DNA from: Limonium bicolor
Lineage: Eukaryota; Streptophyta; Magnoliopsida; Caryophyllales; Plumbaginaceae
Assembly: GCA_023374045.1 (NCBI GenBank)
Contig: CM041777.1
Coordinates: 103,184,046 to 103,248,045 of the forward strand
Reading direction: 5' to 3'
Length of the DNA stretch: 64,000 bases
Translations under genes and position numbers: made by a program
In this document: positions 22,888 through 36,600 of the stretch, one piece after another
How the letters are laid out: each line of letters opens with the position of its first letter
Numbering within the stretch: the stretch's first letter is position 1
The notes under the pieces: model-generated
Seen by the model: the letters and a program-made list of their open reading frames with translations, nothing else
The model's database searches: none
Told to the model about the DNA's origin: nothing

Positions 22888-25800
22888 TGAAATACCCCTA
22901 ACTAATAAATATTTATTTAACATATAATCAATTAAATTAAGGCCTAAACAAGCCTTAAAAATTTATTAAACACAACAATGTTTAACAGGAAGCAAGAGTT
23001 GCACCCTTTGACCTTTTAGGGTGATTAAATATCCAAACGAACTCTGTTTGACCTAAAATTTTGACCTGAGCCTTGTAACTCATAAATGAACATATTAAAA
23101 CCGTTTCCAAGGGAAACCAAGCTCAGGAACGCACTAGGACACAAAATGTGCACTAAGCTTCCTTAAAGCACATTTTTGGGAGATTGTCTCCAAAATGAGT
23201 TTTGTTTGATTTTAGGGTCTTGAATACCCTTAAATATACTAATGTGACATAATGTACCACATTAAAATGTCCAATTCAAAGTTTTACAAAAAATACTAAT
23301 ATGTGCATTGGTTTGTGAATAATAACCAAATGGTGCTAAATAACACTTAAATCTCTTAATCTAGTCTATGGTCAATATATTTCCTTTGACCTTGGCTATT
23401 ATTTACGCCAGTTTAAGGCTCATTACAGAGCACCAGCTGATCCCATATGCTATTGAATATAGCTCATCATTTCCACTTTACTAAAGTAAAGATAAGTACT
23501 ATACTTAATTAAATGAAACAAGCCATTCACTTTTGACTTTAGCCACCCATTGCCATTCAATTAGGCCATCCACCAGCATGTGACCGATTCCCAAACAATG
23601 GAACTTGACTCACATTCCAACTTTGATAAAGAGACAATAATTACACCTATAATACATTAAATAATTAAGTCTATCTCTTCCATCCATACTTATCTACTTC
23701 CGCCAGCACATGGGGCTTGCTTCCACCGATTGAACTCTCCAAAATACTTAATCAAGTGACATCCTAATTAATTGACTAATATAAGTTTTTAAATCCTTGT
23801 TAACCGGTTATTTTCCTCCTCTTAATTACTTTCTTTCTTTCTTCAACCGTAGCTCCCCAAAACCTCTCGTTACTGCTTCTTCAACCGAGAGCACCACCTC
23901 ATTTCCATGGCTGCTACCTCTTGCTGTAGGTAAGGGTTTATAGCTTAAAAATATCCATTTTTCTCCTCTCTTCTTCCTCTCTTCAAGGAGCTCACCCATC
24001 TCCATTTTTATCCAGCAAACAAAGCTATATTGGAGCTTGAAGTAGTGCAGTTTATCGGCTGAAAACAGAAGAAGAAAAGGAGGTTAGTTGTTATAACTTC
24101 TTAAGGTAAAAACATGCTAGAGATAAGTCCATTTCTTCCTTCTATATTTCCAGCTTTTCCTAAGCTTCTTCTCCTGTTTCCTTCACGTAATAAAACAGTG
24201 GAGAACAACCATCTTTGTGAAGGAACAAATCCATGCAAGAAGCCTCATTTTCATTCATTCTCGATAAGAAAAAAAACTTGCCTATCTTCTCCTAATTGCA
24301 ACGGTTATCTAAGTTGATATAAGTAGCAGATTAACATCTTGTTTGCCTTGGAAAAACAGGCATAAACATCCCATGCAAACACCCTTGCAGTACCAAGCTT
24401 TCGGTAAGGAAAATCCTATTGTTTTTCCCCTTGTATTACCGAGTATACCTGCTGGTATAAATAGCATTTTAACACCCTTTGTTGCTCCTGAAAACAGGCG
24501 TGTATATCCACTTAAAACAGCTTCAAACCAAGGTAAATACTATGTATTTCCCAAGCTTAAATCCAACCTATAATAACCTTGCTTACATGGCTAATATGTG
24601 TCCTTGTTCTAGCATGAAATGTTGCTGGAAAAATCCATGGAAACTCCATGCAAAACCATAAGGAAAACAGTCCAAAAATAAATACTACCAAAGTGAGTAT
24701 TGTTACCTTAATGATATATATATATTAAGCTTATGTCATTAGCACTTCAAAAATTAATTTAAGTGCGGTACTAAATCAGGCTGTGAGCCTAAGGGGCTGT
24801 TTGGAGTGCTTGGTAGCTTGGAAAATCAAAAGCTAGGTGAGAAATACTTACCTTATATTATAATATGGTTTTTATGAAATTTTATTACACATATATGTTA
24901 GCCATGGGATTTATGGGCATTATAAGAACTTAATTATCTGTTAAAACATTTAATAACATTTTTGGTGAATTAGCTTGGTGTATTAATGACCTATAAGGTC
25001 AAGGAAATAATTTAGGGGTGAAAAACATAATTTATACAAATATGGGGGCATGGGTAATATAAGCCGTAAGTGAAATATGTCATTTGAGAATTTATGTGTA
25101 ATTTAATTCTATGTTAATTATTGTAATAAGGCCATGTGTTTTTAGGCCATTTAATTTATGTTTATTAAGTTTAACATAAATTTTGGATGGTAATTAGTAT
25201 TACCGAATTACCTTGGGTTTTTATGGTAATTAAAATAATTTTTGGGGCTTACTATAGGTAATAACCGAATACTAAGCATCAAAACCTTATTTTATGAATT
25301 ATATAAAATTTAGGAAAGTTTTAAGACAAAAATGTAATTTCTGAAAACTATGGGGGTCAAACTGTAATTATACAAACTTCTGGTCAAACTGAACGTCAAT
25401 GGGTCAATATAGACCGTATTAGGAGGTTTGACCAAATTTAATGTCATAAATAATTAATTTATGAACTTATATTAATATAATAAGTGAAATGTTGAATTTA
25501 TGAAACTTATGGGGTATAGAATGTAAATACCAAAAAATAGAGGTATAGATGGGTTAATATAGTGATTTATATCCTAAGTATTAAATTTGGGAATTTTTGG
25601 AGTTATATAAATGGGTATATTGATGAAAATGTATAATATATGGTTTTTGTGACATATGAAAGTATATCATATAAAATGGGGCCAAAATGTAAATAAGGGA
25701 AAAAGGTGGTGGGCGGAAAAAGAATTTTGGAAACATAAGGGGGCTGTTTGGAATAAAGTAACAAAAAACTATAGGTTATATCAATAATAAATATTGAAAC

Positions 25801-28557
25801 TATATAATATAACCTATATGTACAACTTGTTATAATATATGTGGCTATTGTGTAAATATGGAAAGTTGAAGAATAAAATAAAAAAAAACAGAAACATAGG
25901 GTATGTTTGCTATTTTCGGAAATTTGAGACTTTATAATATACATACTATATGATTTAAATGTTATAGTATATGGTAAGTTAAGTATGTTATAAAAATTGT
26001 GGTGAAATTGTAATATTTGGAAAGTATGGGATTTGAAAGGAAATGAAATGGAAAATACATGCCTCTTCGGCAATAATGAATAAAGAGATATTAAAACCTT
26101 AGGTTATATCTTATTACAAAGTTTTGATGTTATAAAAATAAGGTATTTATAACATGGTATAAGTCATGTGGCTATATTGTAATTAATGAGAGTTATATAT
26201 ATAAAGAAGTACAAGTGTATCATTTGTATATGTTATTTTCGGTACACATATGTATGGGTACTAAAACTATATGTTATAAAGTTTAATGACGTATAAAATA
26301 TCATACAATATGATATCATGATATAAGCGTAACACTAAATAATATTATGTGGTCAAAAGTATAGTATATGAAACTATACATGCTGGCGCATGCATATATT
26401 TATATATCAAAAATGAAGATATAAACTATAGTATACAATGACATAAATACTATGGTTAATATATGATTTTGGAATGGTTAAATAAACCTTGCATAAGGAA
26501 TAACATGTACATAATATAAAGTTTCGTACTTCATCAGAAATTAATGTGTATATATATATATATATGCTGGCGCAAATAATAAGCATATATAATATGGTTT
26601 ACAAACCATATAATAGTAAATAATAAATGTTAACTTGATAGTATAATTATATACTATAAAGTCATAAGGTTTTAAGTGAATACAACATGTTACATAAATG
26701 AGAAGTTGTATAAGAGAAGGTATATTAAAGGATAGTAATATACCATGCAATATAAACTAACGTTGCATGAATGCATGCAACAATAGGTTATGAAATATAA
26801 CCATGCATGCAACTATAGGTTATAACAATACCTATGCATGCAAGGTAACAGTGGAATTAAATATACAAGAACGAACTTACATTGAGCGTAACGCTTATAA
26901 AATACTACGGGTTGGATAATATAACTCTTACGTTTGAAAACGTTAACCACGACGTTCGAATAAAAACCGACGTCTTTGTTAAACCGAATATTAATACATA
27001 CTACGAGTAAAGAGTTTTTAAGGATAACGACACCTTAACTAGTAACAGTTGAAATCCGGGGATGTAATACCGGGGTTACTGATGTTATTCGGAAATACCG
27101 AATCGTATTGTCATGTGGATTGACACTTAGCGTTCTTCGTATTTTTAGATCACCTTTCAGATGTGCGCGCCCGAGAAAGCTTAGTGATCTACACTACGCA
27201 TCCTTGGTCTAAGGTGTACGGTATGTGAAGAAGGGTTTAATCCGGGTTGACCTAAGAAAGGGCCCAGAATTGTTTGATAACTTGTATATTGTGTGTGTGG
27301 ATATGTGCATATGATGATGTGTGTTAATGCGTTACTTAATTATGCGCGAGCGTCCTACGGGACTGACACTACGTCGACTATAGATCGACTTATATAAACA
27401 TACATATGCGTTGATGTGATGACACGATGGTTACTTGATATAATACCCTTAGTATTAATATTAAGTATATGACAACCTAAGTAAAACACTTAGGTACGAG
27501 ATACGACATTGTCGGTCTCTAGAGCAAGGATCTCGAACATGAATATAACCTAGATTACTTCTAGGCATGCGTACGCTAATTGGTATAATGTAATCTCCAT
27601 AAAACTAAGAGTATATCTTAAACATTATGAGAGAGTTGGTATGAGTTGAGGGGAGGAATCCCGGTAGTTTACGAACTACCTGGTTGCGCATTTGTGATCA
27701 CCGAGTGGTACCCGATCGGGTTCTGCTCCAGGAAATTACCTAACAAGCCCTAATTGGATCGTGGGTCAGGTGGTACCTACTGTTGGTACATGGCTACGGC
27801 CTTTAAATGGACGCCTTACGAGGCAAAGTGAATAGTCAGGGGCCTCCGGACCTCTAGCGAAATGAGCACCTTTGTGTGTACGGGAGGACTACTGTCCATT
27901 GGTAAGGTTAACCGGGTTGTCCCAACATGACGCCCAACTGGTAATTAATTAAACATGGTTTGGATGGAAGGAGCCTTGAAGGCCAAATAATATTAAATAT
28001 GGAAACCGTTCGCTAAGGTGATTGTACACTGTACTGTAATTATTCGATACGTTCGTTTATGTGACTGTTGTTTGTGAAATATAATGTCTATTTGGAATGG
28101 ATGGATGACTATGTGTTATGCATGATTATTACAGTATTAATTATATCTGTAAAATGGTAAAGCATGAAATTAATCTAACATCAAGATGGTTAAAATGACA
28201 AGTGACCAATAGGGTCCAGTCCCGCATACTCAGCGTTTATCGCTGAGCCTTTATGGCTTGTTGCAGGTTGCTGTTCATTGTTGAAGCTGAAGTACGGGAT
28301 CAGGGTAGATGCTCACTTGTCGACGGTTATGGTTATTGGACTTAGTATGATGTATGGGATTTATCTCGTTGTCACAACGGTATGGTAGTGCTGTTTATTT
28401 TGGTTGTTCGATTTAGTTTATTCTTCGTTACTCGCATGGGCGAGTAATGGCAGGTGACACCCGTGTGAGAGTTTATGTTGTTCATTCTTCCGCTATAAGA
28501 CGTCTTTAATTATGCTACGTGAGGGATTATTGCGTGTTTATTGAGAGGGGTGTTACA
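22888..28557 (+). repeat. 5' LTR of element A
   Basis: TGAAATACCCC to GGGGTGTTACA, 5,670 bp. It matches the split 3' LTR throughout, with scattered substitutions and small indels (a few percent at most by eye). The C/T-rich stretch at about 23,810-24,070 resembles a leader, followed to 24,840 by repeated GGTAAG/GGTAAA words. The part from 25,000 to 26,900 is very AT-rich. No gene is seen; open frames here are chance. Confidence 0.92.
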
Positions 28558-28561
28558 AAAG

Positions 28562-28573
28562 TGGTGTCAGAGC
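28562..28573 (+). other. Primer binding site of element A
   Basis: TGGTGTCAGAGC lies four bases after the LTR end. It differs by one base from TGGTATCAGAGC, the complement of the initiator tRNA-Met 3' end. Confidence 0.75.
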
Positions 28574-29634
28574 GGAGTCCCACTCGGATGACGAGATACT
28601 AGGTTAAGACAGTGAGCCTAGGACTTGGGAATACGGGAAACGTTTGTGAGGTACGAAACGTCTTCATTAAAGTGAAGTTATGTGATAGCAAGGCCTTTGG
28701 CTTGCAAGTGTTAGCCTCGAGGCGCACAAAGAAGTTGACTGTAATATGAGGAGTTATCGAGTAACAAGAAGACGAACGGTAATACCGATGTCTAGTGGTG
28801 GTATGGGCCAAGAAGCTGGCCAAGGGCATAAAGGCCCAGGAACATTACCCCCGTTATGGACCAGCTGAGAGCTCAGACAGGAGGAGACGTACGAACGTCG
28901 TGAATACATTGGCGACAGTCCACTTTCATGTGGGAGTCCAGCATAGACTACCGCCGATAGTACCCCTCCCGCCGCAACCCAATGTGTATCATACTACTGA
29001 AAAACATAAATCCCCGAATAGCGGGAAGAGGCTAGTAAGCCTGATAGTCCGCCTAAGAGACTTCATACTAAAGGTATAAAATCTTATCCTTATAGCGTTA
29101 ACAAATTCAGTACCTTGCCTTACTTACAAATGACTAAGCGTTGGTGATAGGCACTGCCGGGGGCGAGCGCCATTACTACAGTAAACGTCGTAGAAAGGAT
29201 CTTCCAAAACACCAGGGCAAGCGGATCGGGAGCATCTTGAACTCCGCAAGACCGTCGCCCATAATGGGGACCTTTAACTACCATGCAATTGTATGGAAAT
29301 ACCAAATTGTAGACTGAGACTAGATTGTGAGTGAGGAAAATTTGGTAAGTATACCCGTCCTGTCATAATCAAATTACGGTCCTAATCTTGTGTACACACA
29401 ATACTGTAACACTAGGACCTTGTCGTGACGACACCTATGGAGAAACAAATTCTGAGCGTTATGCTACCATAAATCTAATGTGAGGTAGAACTTAAATATT
29501 GTAATAACAATGTGGACAAGGAAATTTTCCAATCCAAATACCACCTTTTATGAACAATCGTTCTAACGGTACGTGAGCATCCAATACTGTAGTAAGACGA
29601 ACAAGTCTGAAACCGACAACTCTACTTGCATGGC

Positions 29635-29712
29635 GCGCTTGCCACTGCAAGCGCTAAGTTAAACAATGTACTAATAATTCCGTCTACCCCGCGCACTTGC
29701 CACTGCAAGTGC
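29635..29712 (+). repeat. Pair of covarying hairpins
   Basis: GCGCTTGC-CACT-GCAAGCGC (29,635-29,654) and GCACTTGC-CACT-GCAAGTGC (29,693-29,712): perfect 8-bp stems with the same loop. One base pair differs, changed on both sides. Confidence 0.75.
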
Positions 29713-32636
29713 TGCAAACAGCTACGACTATTTTTACCATTGCTATTACCGTTATAAACGAAGTCTGTAAATTGTGTAGACCAATGGTACAACGCCATGG
29801 CTACCGATAACCACCAAACAATAGTACAATTCATATATAAACTACAGGAATACAATTGTTGCCATACGAATAATAAACCGCTAAGGTACGAGGCTTATAA
29901 CCTCGGAAGGACCCGATGAGTCTGACTAAACATAACAAAAAGGGGCATACGTCAGCCCATAACAAACTACCTTCATTAAACAGTGATGAATCAACAACAA
30001 CGGCTTACGAGCCAAGTACTATGACAGATTTGTAAATTATTTAATGGCTTGTTATGGACGTGGGAGGTGGAACTTGATCCGGTACAGGTTAAGGGAAGCT
30101 GAACACAAATTGGGGTGGAAGGATAGTTCGACCCTGGTGCTGATCACATCAGGGTCGGACGACTCCTGAGACTCTTCACAAGTTGCCACAATTAATTACA
30201 GTGAGAATGAATACAAACTGCAGTACTCTAACAACAAACAGCTAATAATAATAATCCAACCATAAGGTATTAAATAAGAATGCCCGTGACTAACAACTCA
30301 CATTTGTATTCATTAAATCATACAGAGAATCATAGGGGAAATACGATCATATAACGATCAATACCAACTTGTGATGTACCAGGAAAATAAAATTGTAAAA
30401 CATAACAGTCCACAGTTGGACCAAAATTAAAAAGAACAATTATACCGTAACACGGTTATTACCAATACAATTCGCATCAATAAACGCAAATCTATGTGTA
30501 GCGCATGAATAATTACCACCCCTGGGCACTACCTTTACCAAGGAGTGCCACGTACGATTATGTACAATTTTGAACGAACAAATGTTAAGATTAAATCTTA
30601 TGTGTATTATCATGACCGTCCCGATCATTAGACAAGTTCTAAGAAAAAGAATGCCTACCGCCATTGGCGTTCTGCCATGTAAAATGTCAAGTACTAACAT
30701 GTGTTAAAAACATGTCGTTTACTAATGTGACGACTGTCAGTGATGAATGAATGTGTAAATTAAAACAATGGCAAACAGCCTAATCGATAATACAAAACAC
30801 TTAAACCAAACGCTAAATAGCGTAATTAATCAAGTACCTAGTGCTCTAGTAAAGGGCATGAGCCTGGGAGATCGGGAACACCGACTCCAATTACCTTTCG
30901 AGGTATATTACTAAGATAACAATGTCTAGGTAAATATGATGAAGTTAAGAGAACTACGGTGCATACCGTAAGCAACGTGAATAACATGATGATTAATTAA
31001 CAGGCGCCAAACCGCACACTTGAAATCTAACTAACAACAGTTACAAGTAACTATCACTAAACATTAAATAATGAGCAAGAAGACCACTCAATGGTAAAAA
31101 AAAATCATTACCCGTAAACGGGGCAAGGAGGGAACTACTCTCCAAATACAAAGTATGTACTATAATGTTAAATAGTATGAAAATCACGTATGTCCAAATT
31201 AAGGACAGTGATACGTTCTTAACCTGGAAGAGGTTGAACACAAATACATTATTGTTTAATATGCAGTAAAGGCGAAGCTAGTACACTAGCGGATGCCCTG
31301 AACTTTAAAGAAAATGCCACAATAAATATACAACCGTCAAATTGACTGAAATATGGTGCGCACGGAAGCGACCATTACAAACTACTATGTGAATGTATAC
31401 TTCTCCAAACTCAGACGAGCAAGGCTCGCACAAAAAACAATGTTGAGAAATAAAATACAAGAAAGGCCACACAACAACCTGGACAGTTAAAGGACATGCT
31501 CCAAAATAACTACTGAGTTCAAACCATAACTCAAATATGAACTCACAAGTAAACAGAGATATCCCTTGTTGGAAACATGTGAGCACGAGATATAAAATAT
31601 AACTGAGGAAAAATACCTCAACTACCATGAACATACCCGTAGGGGATGTCGACCAAATGCAGAACATAATGTGATAGTAACAATGGATTCCCTTAATAAA
31701 CGGGACGAACCATACAATGAATGTTGCAAAACCGACATCCGGAAAGCACAACTAGTATCAACGACAAGTATATAACAATATTGTAATTATATACCTTACT
31801 CCGGAACAAAACACCGGGAGACACGGGATTACAAGAACTATCCTCGTGCATTATTAACCATACGTCTTGAAGGAATTACTAAGACTAGTACAAAACGACA
31901 TTGAGTACAAATGACAATTAGTATCATACTTCATCCCAACACAATATCAAAGAGTGATGATAACAATATCCGAAGAGATATTCCGAATACGATTTCTCGT
32001 ACTCAGATACTTTTACTAACAGACTTTATGGAATGTTTTGGGAGACGCTAACTGAGCCTTGGATGTACAATTCACATGATCATTGGTTCCTCTTATATGG
32101 TTGCCTCATTAGATAATAACTGTTGAGGGTTTACGCCTCTGAACTCTGTAGGACTAAGTGTTTTGGTATTACACTTGTTCAGTTATTAATCTGGTGGGAA
32201 TATGGGAAATATCAATCTTGGAAAATTCTTCTTTTGACTCTGGATATGGTTTCATCCATGAGCTGAGTCTTTTGTTGTGACGTGCGCGAGACTTCATCGG
32301 TAAACAGTGAGGGGCTATATATCCTCTGTCCGAAAAGGATGTGTAAACAGTGAAGGGTGTATTAGCCCATGTCCGAGGGTCTACAACTCAGTACGGAGCG
32401 AGTGGGCCCATTAAAAAGAATTCAAGAGAGAGCACAAATAGTTGGGTGCCTCACCCTTTATGCATCATGGAGCCCGAAGGGGCTAGTCATACCCGTCTCT
32501 CTGATATGAGAGCCAAGTATCTAGCGCTCCTTGTTGAACGGTTGTTGTATACTTGTGGGGTACGGGGGCGTAACCCTTTTTAAGGGGGGTAGAGCCTCTT
32601 GGCTGTGCACGTGTGTGCACTAAGTTCTGTTGTTTC

Positions 32637-32824
32637 GTATGTGGGGCATACAATAGTTTGTTGGTATGCGGGGCATACGATGTTTGTTTGTTTGTTGTTT
32701 CGTATGCGGGGCATACAGTAGTTGGTTGGTATGCGGGGCATACGAGGATTGTTGGTTTGTTGTTTTGTTGGTATGCGGGGCATACGAGGTTTTGTTTGTG
32801 TGTTGTTTGGTATGCGGGGCGTAC
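32637..32824. repeat. Six-copy GTATGCGGGGCATAC hairpin array
   Basis: 15-nt hairpins (GTATGC/GCATAC with a GGG loop) at 32,637, 32,664, 32,702, 32,729, 32,771 and 32,810, separated by GT-rich spacers. The first and last copies have one substitution each. The array starts 637 bp before the 3' LTR. It creates artefactual open frames on both strands. Confidence 0.9.
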
Positions 32825-33259
32825 GTTGTTGATTTGTTGTGTGTAGTGTGCACTTACATGTATGTATCCTACGAGATACCTGTTTGAATGATGAGTATAC
32901 ACCCATGTGTGTAGTACCTTTTATGACACTTACGATGTATATATTATACTACCTTGTATATTGATTACGTATGGTATCGCCTAGATCCGAAAATAAATCA
33001 TTAGATATGGAACATGGAATGATGGTATGGTGTGGACACCTCGAGGAGGTTGTCAGGGTTTGTAGAACTGATAGGAATTATGGCACTGATGGATCGCCTA
33101 ATCCATATATGATTGAACTAACGCCACAATGATGGCTACGTGCTACATAAGCACTATATGTTATGTGTAAATGATGTATCACACAGATATACATTATGGG
33201 TTATATGGGTAGTTATTAATACACCTATTTAAGTAAAGCGACTTCGGGACGAAGTCTTA

Positions 33260-33273
33260 TTAAGGGGGTAGAC
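33260..33273 (+). other. Polypurine tract region of element A
   Basis: TTAAGGGGGTAGAC directly precedes the 3' LTR start TGAGATACCCC. Confidence 0.8.
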
Positions 33274-35578
33274 TGAGATACCCCTAACTAATAAATATTG
33301 ATTTAACATATAATCAATTAAATTAAGACCTAAACAAGCCTTAAAAATATATTAAACACAACAATGTTTAACATGAAGCAAGAGTTACACCCTTTGACCT
33401 TTTAGGGTGATTAAATATCCACACGAACTCCGTTTGACCTAAAATTTTGACCTGAGCCTTATAACTCATAAATGAACATATTAAAACCGTTTCCAAGGGA
33501 AACCAAGCTCAGGAATGCACTAGGACACAAAATGTGCACTAAGCTTCCTTAAAGCACATTTTTGGGAGATTGTCTCCAAAATGAGTTTTGTTTGATTTTA
33601 GGGTCTTGAATACCCTTAAATATACTAATGTGACATAACGTATCCCATTAAAATGTCCAATTCAAAGTTTTACAAAAAATAATAATATGTGCATTGGTTT
33701 GTGAATAATAACCAAATGGTGCTAAATAACACTTAAATCTCTTAATCTAGTCTATGATCAATATATTTCCTTTGACCTTGGCTATTATTTACGCCAGTTT
33801 AAGGCTCATTACAGAGCACCAGCCGATCCCATATGCTATTGAATATAGCTCATCATTTCCACTTTACTAAAGTAAAGATAAGTACTATACTTAATTAAAT
33901 GAAACAAGCCATTCACTTTTGACTTTAGCCACCCATTGCCGTTCAATTAGGCCATCCACCAGCATGTGACCGATTCCCAAACAATGGAACTTGACTCACA
34001 TTCCCACTTTGATAAAGAGACAATAATTACACCTATAATACATTACATAATTAAGTCTATCTCTTCCATCCATACTTATCTATTTCCGCCAGCACATGGG
34101 GCTTGCTTCCACCGATTGAACTCTCCAAAATACTTAATTAAGTGACATCCTAATTAATTGACTAAGATAAGTTTTTAAATCCTTGTTAACCGGTTACTTT
34201 CCTCCTCTTAATTACTTTCTTTCTTTCTTCAACCGTAGCTCCCCAAAACCTCTCGTTACTGCTTCTTCAACCGAGAGCACCACCTCATTTCCATGGCTGC
34301 TACCTCTTGCTGTAGGTAAGGGTTTATAGCTTAAAAATATCCATTTTTCTCCTCTCTTCTTCCTCTCTTCAAGGAGCTCACCCATCTCCATTTTTATCCA
34401 GCAAACAAAGCTATATTGGAGCTTGAAGTAGTGCAGTTTATCGTCTGAAAACAGAAGAAGAAAAGGAGGTTAGTTGTTATAACTTCTTAAGGTTAAAACA
34501 TGCTAGAGATAAGTCCATTTCTTCCTTCTATATTTCCAGCTTTTCCTAAGCTTCTTCTCCTGTTTCCTTCACGTAATAAAACAGTGGAGAACAACCATCT
34601 TTGTGAAGGAACAAATCCATGCAAGAAGCCTCATTTTCATTCACTCTCGGTAAGAAAAAAACTTGACTATCTTCTCCTAATTGCAACGGTTATCTAAGTT
34701 GATATAAGTAGCAGATTAACATCTTGTTTGCCTTGGAAAAACAGGCATAAGCATCCCATGCAAACACCCTTGCAGTACCAAGCTTTCGGTAAGGAAAATC
34801 CTATTGTTTTTCCCCTTGTATTACCGAGTATACCTGCTGGTATAAATAGCATTTTAACACCCTTTGTTGCTCCTGAAAACAGGCGTGTATAGCCACTTAA
34901 AACAGCTTCAAACCAAGGTAAATACTATGTATTTCCCAAGCTTAAATCCAACCTATAATAACCTTGCTTACATGGCTAATATGTGTCCTTGTTCTAGCAT
35001 GAAATGTTGCTGGAAAAATCCATGGAAACTCCATGCAAAACCGTAAGGAAAACAGTCCAAAAATAAATACTACCAAAGTGAGTATTGTTACCTTAATGAT
35101 ATATATATTAAGCTTATGTCATTAGCACTTCAAAAATTAATTTAAGTGCGGTACTAAATCAGGCTGTGAGCCTAAGGGGCTGTTTGGAGTGCTTGGTAGC
35201 TTGGAAAATCAAAAGCTAGGTGAGAAATACTTACCTTATATTATAATATGGTTTTTATGAAATTTTATTACACATATATGTTAGCCGTGGGATTTATGGG
35301 CATTATAAGAACTTAATTATGTGTTAAAACATTTAATAACATTTTTGGTGAATTAGCTTGGTGTATTAATGACCTATAAGGTCAAAGAAATAATTTAGGT
35401 GTGAAAAACATAATTTATAAAAATATGGGGGCATGGGTAATATAAGCCGTAAGTGAAATATGTCATTTGAGACATTTATGTGTAATTTAATTCTATGTTA
35501 ATTATTGTAATAAGGCCATGTTTTTTTAGGCCATTAAATTTATGTTTATTAAGTTTAAAATAAATTTAGGATGGTAAT
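33274..35578 (+). repeat. 3' LTR of element A, left part
   Basis: Matches 22,888 to about 25,200 of the 5' LTR. It is broken at 35,578, after GTAAT, by the Athila element. Confidence 0.92.
35574..35578. other. Target-site duplication of Athila element C, left copy (GTAAT)
   Basis: GTAAT before TGTTGGGG. The second copy is at 52,481-52,485. In the uninterrupted 5' LTR of A the site is a single GTAAT within GGATGGTAATTAGTATTACC. Confidence 0.92.
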
Positions 35579-36426
35579 TGTTGGGGTAAAACCTAACGGC
35601 AAGTGTACCGGTCAATTCTAGCAAGTTTTAATAGAGAGTAATCCCTAAGTATCGAACCAGAGGAGGCGATGTGTCTAGCTTAATTCTTTATTAAACGGAA
35701 AGGTAAAACTAAATAACAAATTAAAATAGGAAATTGGGGTTTGATTTGATGACAATTAGAACTGTAAACAGAATGTAAAACAGTAAAAAGTAATAAAATA
35801 AATGTTGTGAAACTGATTTGGAAAGGAGATTCCGGTTTACTACTACACCCTAAATCTATAATTTATATCTCTAAGTGATTTCCAAGACAATTCTGAGTAA
35901 AACCCTAGAACAAAGATAATTTACCTCCGGTCTCCCGCTTAGCAAATACTAGTTAGCAAAGACTGAATTCTAACTCTCATTACGAACCCACTGTTTACTA
36001 ACCGCCTTAAGAACAATCTAGTTTATTGGTCAATTAGCAATTTAGAGGAATTACCGTCTCTAGACTAACCGGTTATTTTCCTGTAATCAATTGAAAGCCG
36101 CAGTCGTCACATATAAGCTAACAAAATACTAATCTTTATAATTGGCCAAATTATAACGATTAAAGAAATTAAGCAAGGAAAATAACTTTACTCAATAGAA
36201 TTGCATTAAATCACAAAGGAAAAGAAATAGTCAACTTAGGGATACATAGCAAACCGGAATCTAAGGAAACTACTCAGACATGTTCATAATGACAGTGTAC
36301 ACGTTTAATAGCAAAGACTCAGAGAAGCAAGAACAAGAGGGAACTCTAATGTCAGTAGCCGTCGTGGATCCTCTGTTCTTCCTTCAGCCTTCTCTCTGAT
36401 AGTCTCCAAGATCTGCCAAAGATTCA

Positions 36427-36429
<3 letters not shown>

Positions 36430-36493
<64 letters not shown>

Positions 36494-36540
36494 CTCCTCC
36501 TCTCTCTCTCTCCTCCGCTCCTCTCTCTGCTCTCTCACAA
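36430..36540. repeat. Expanded CT microsatellite in the Athila 3' LTR
   Basis: About 59 bp of uninterrupted CT, then impure CT-rich sequence. The right LTR has only about 27 bp of CT (51,820-51,846), followed by 60-70 bp of unique sequence with a TATA box that is missing here. Confidence 0.9.
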
Positions 36541-36600
36541 ACCAAAATCTCTCTTTAATTCTCTTCTTCCACGCACTATCAGGCCGCGTTTTATCTAATT

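Larger units (their letters stand above)
28574..33259 (+). other. Non-coding interior of element A
   Basis: 4.7 kb without a recognisable gag, protease, RT or integrase motif on either strand. The longest open frames (148 codons at 31,305-31,751 and 139 codons at 32,483-32,902, both minus) show no domain, and the second is a translation of a hairpin repeat. Two matched hairpins lie at 29,635-29,712. A direct repeat containing GTAAACAGTGA and TGTCCGA words lies at about 32,299-32,382. A six-copy hairpin array lies at 32,637-32,824. Confidence 0.7.

Noticed and set aside
25603..26073. 156-codon minus frame rich in Ile, Phe and Tyr
   Set aside because: AT-rich LTR sequence; the counterpart in the other LTR of element A is not kept open, so it is chance.
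31305..31751. 148-codon minus frame in the interior of element A, membrane-protein-like composition
   Set aside because: No recognisable domain or start context. Hydrophobic composition follows from base bias. It cannot be supported as a gene without a homologue.
32483..32902. 139- and 108-codon minus frames rich in YAPHTNK or MPRIPT
   Set aside because: Direct translation of the six-copy GTATGCGGGGCATAC hairpin array in different frames.
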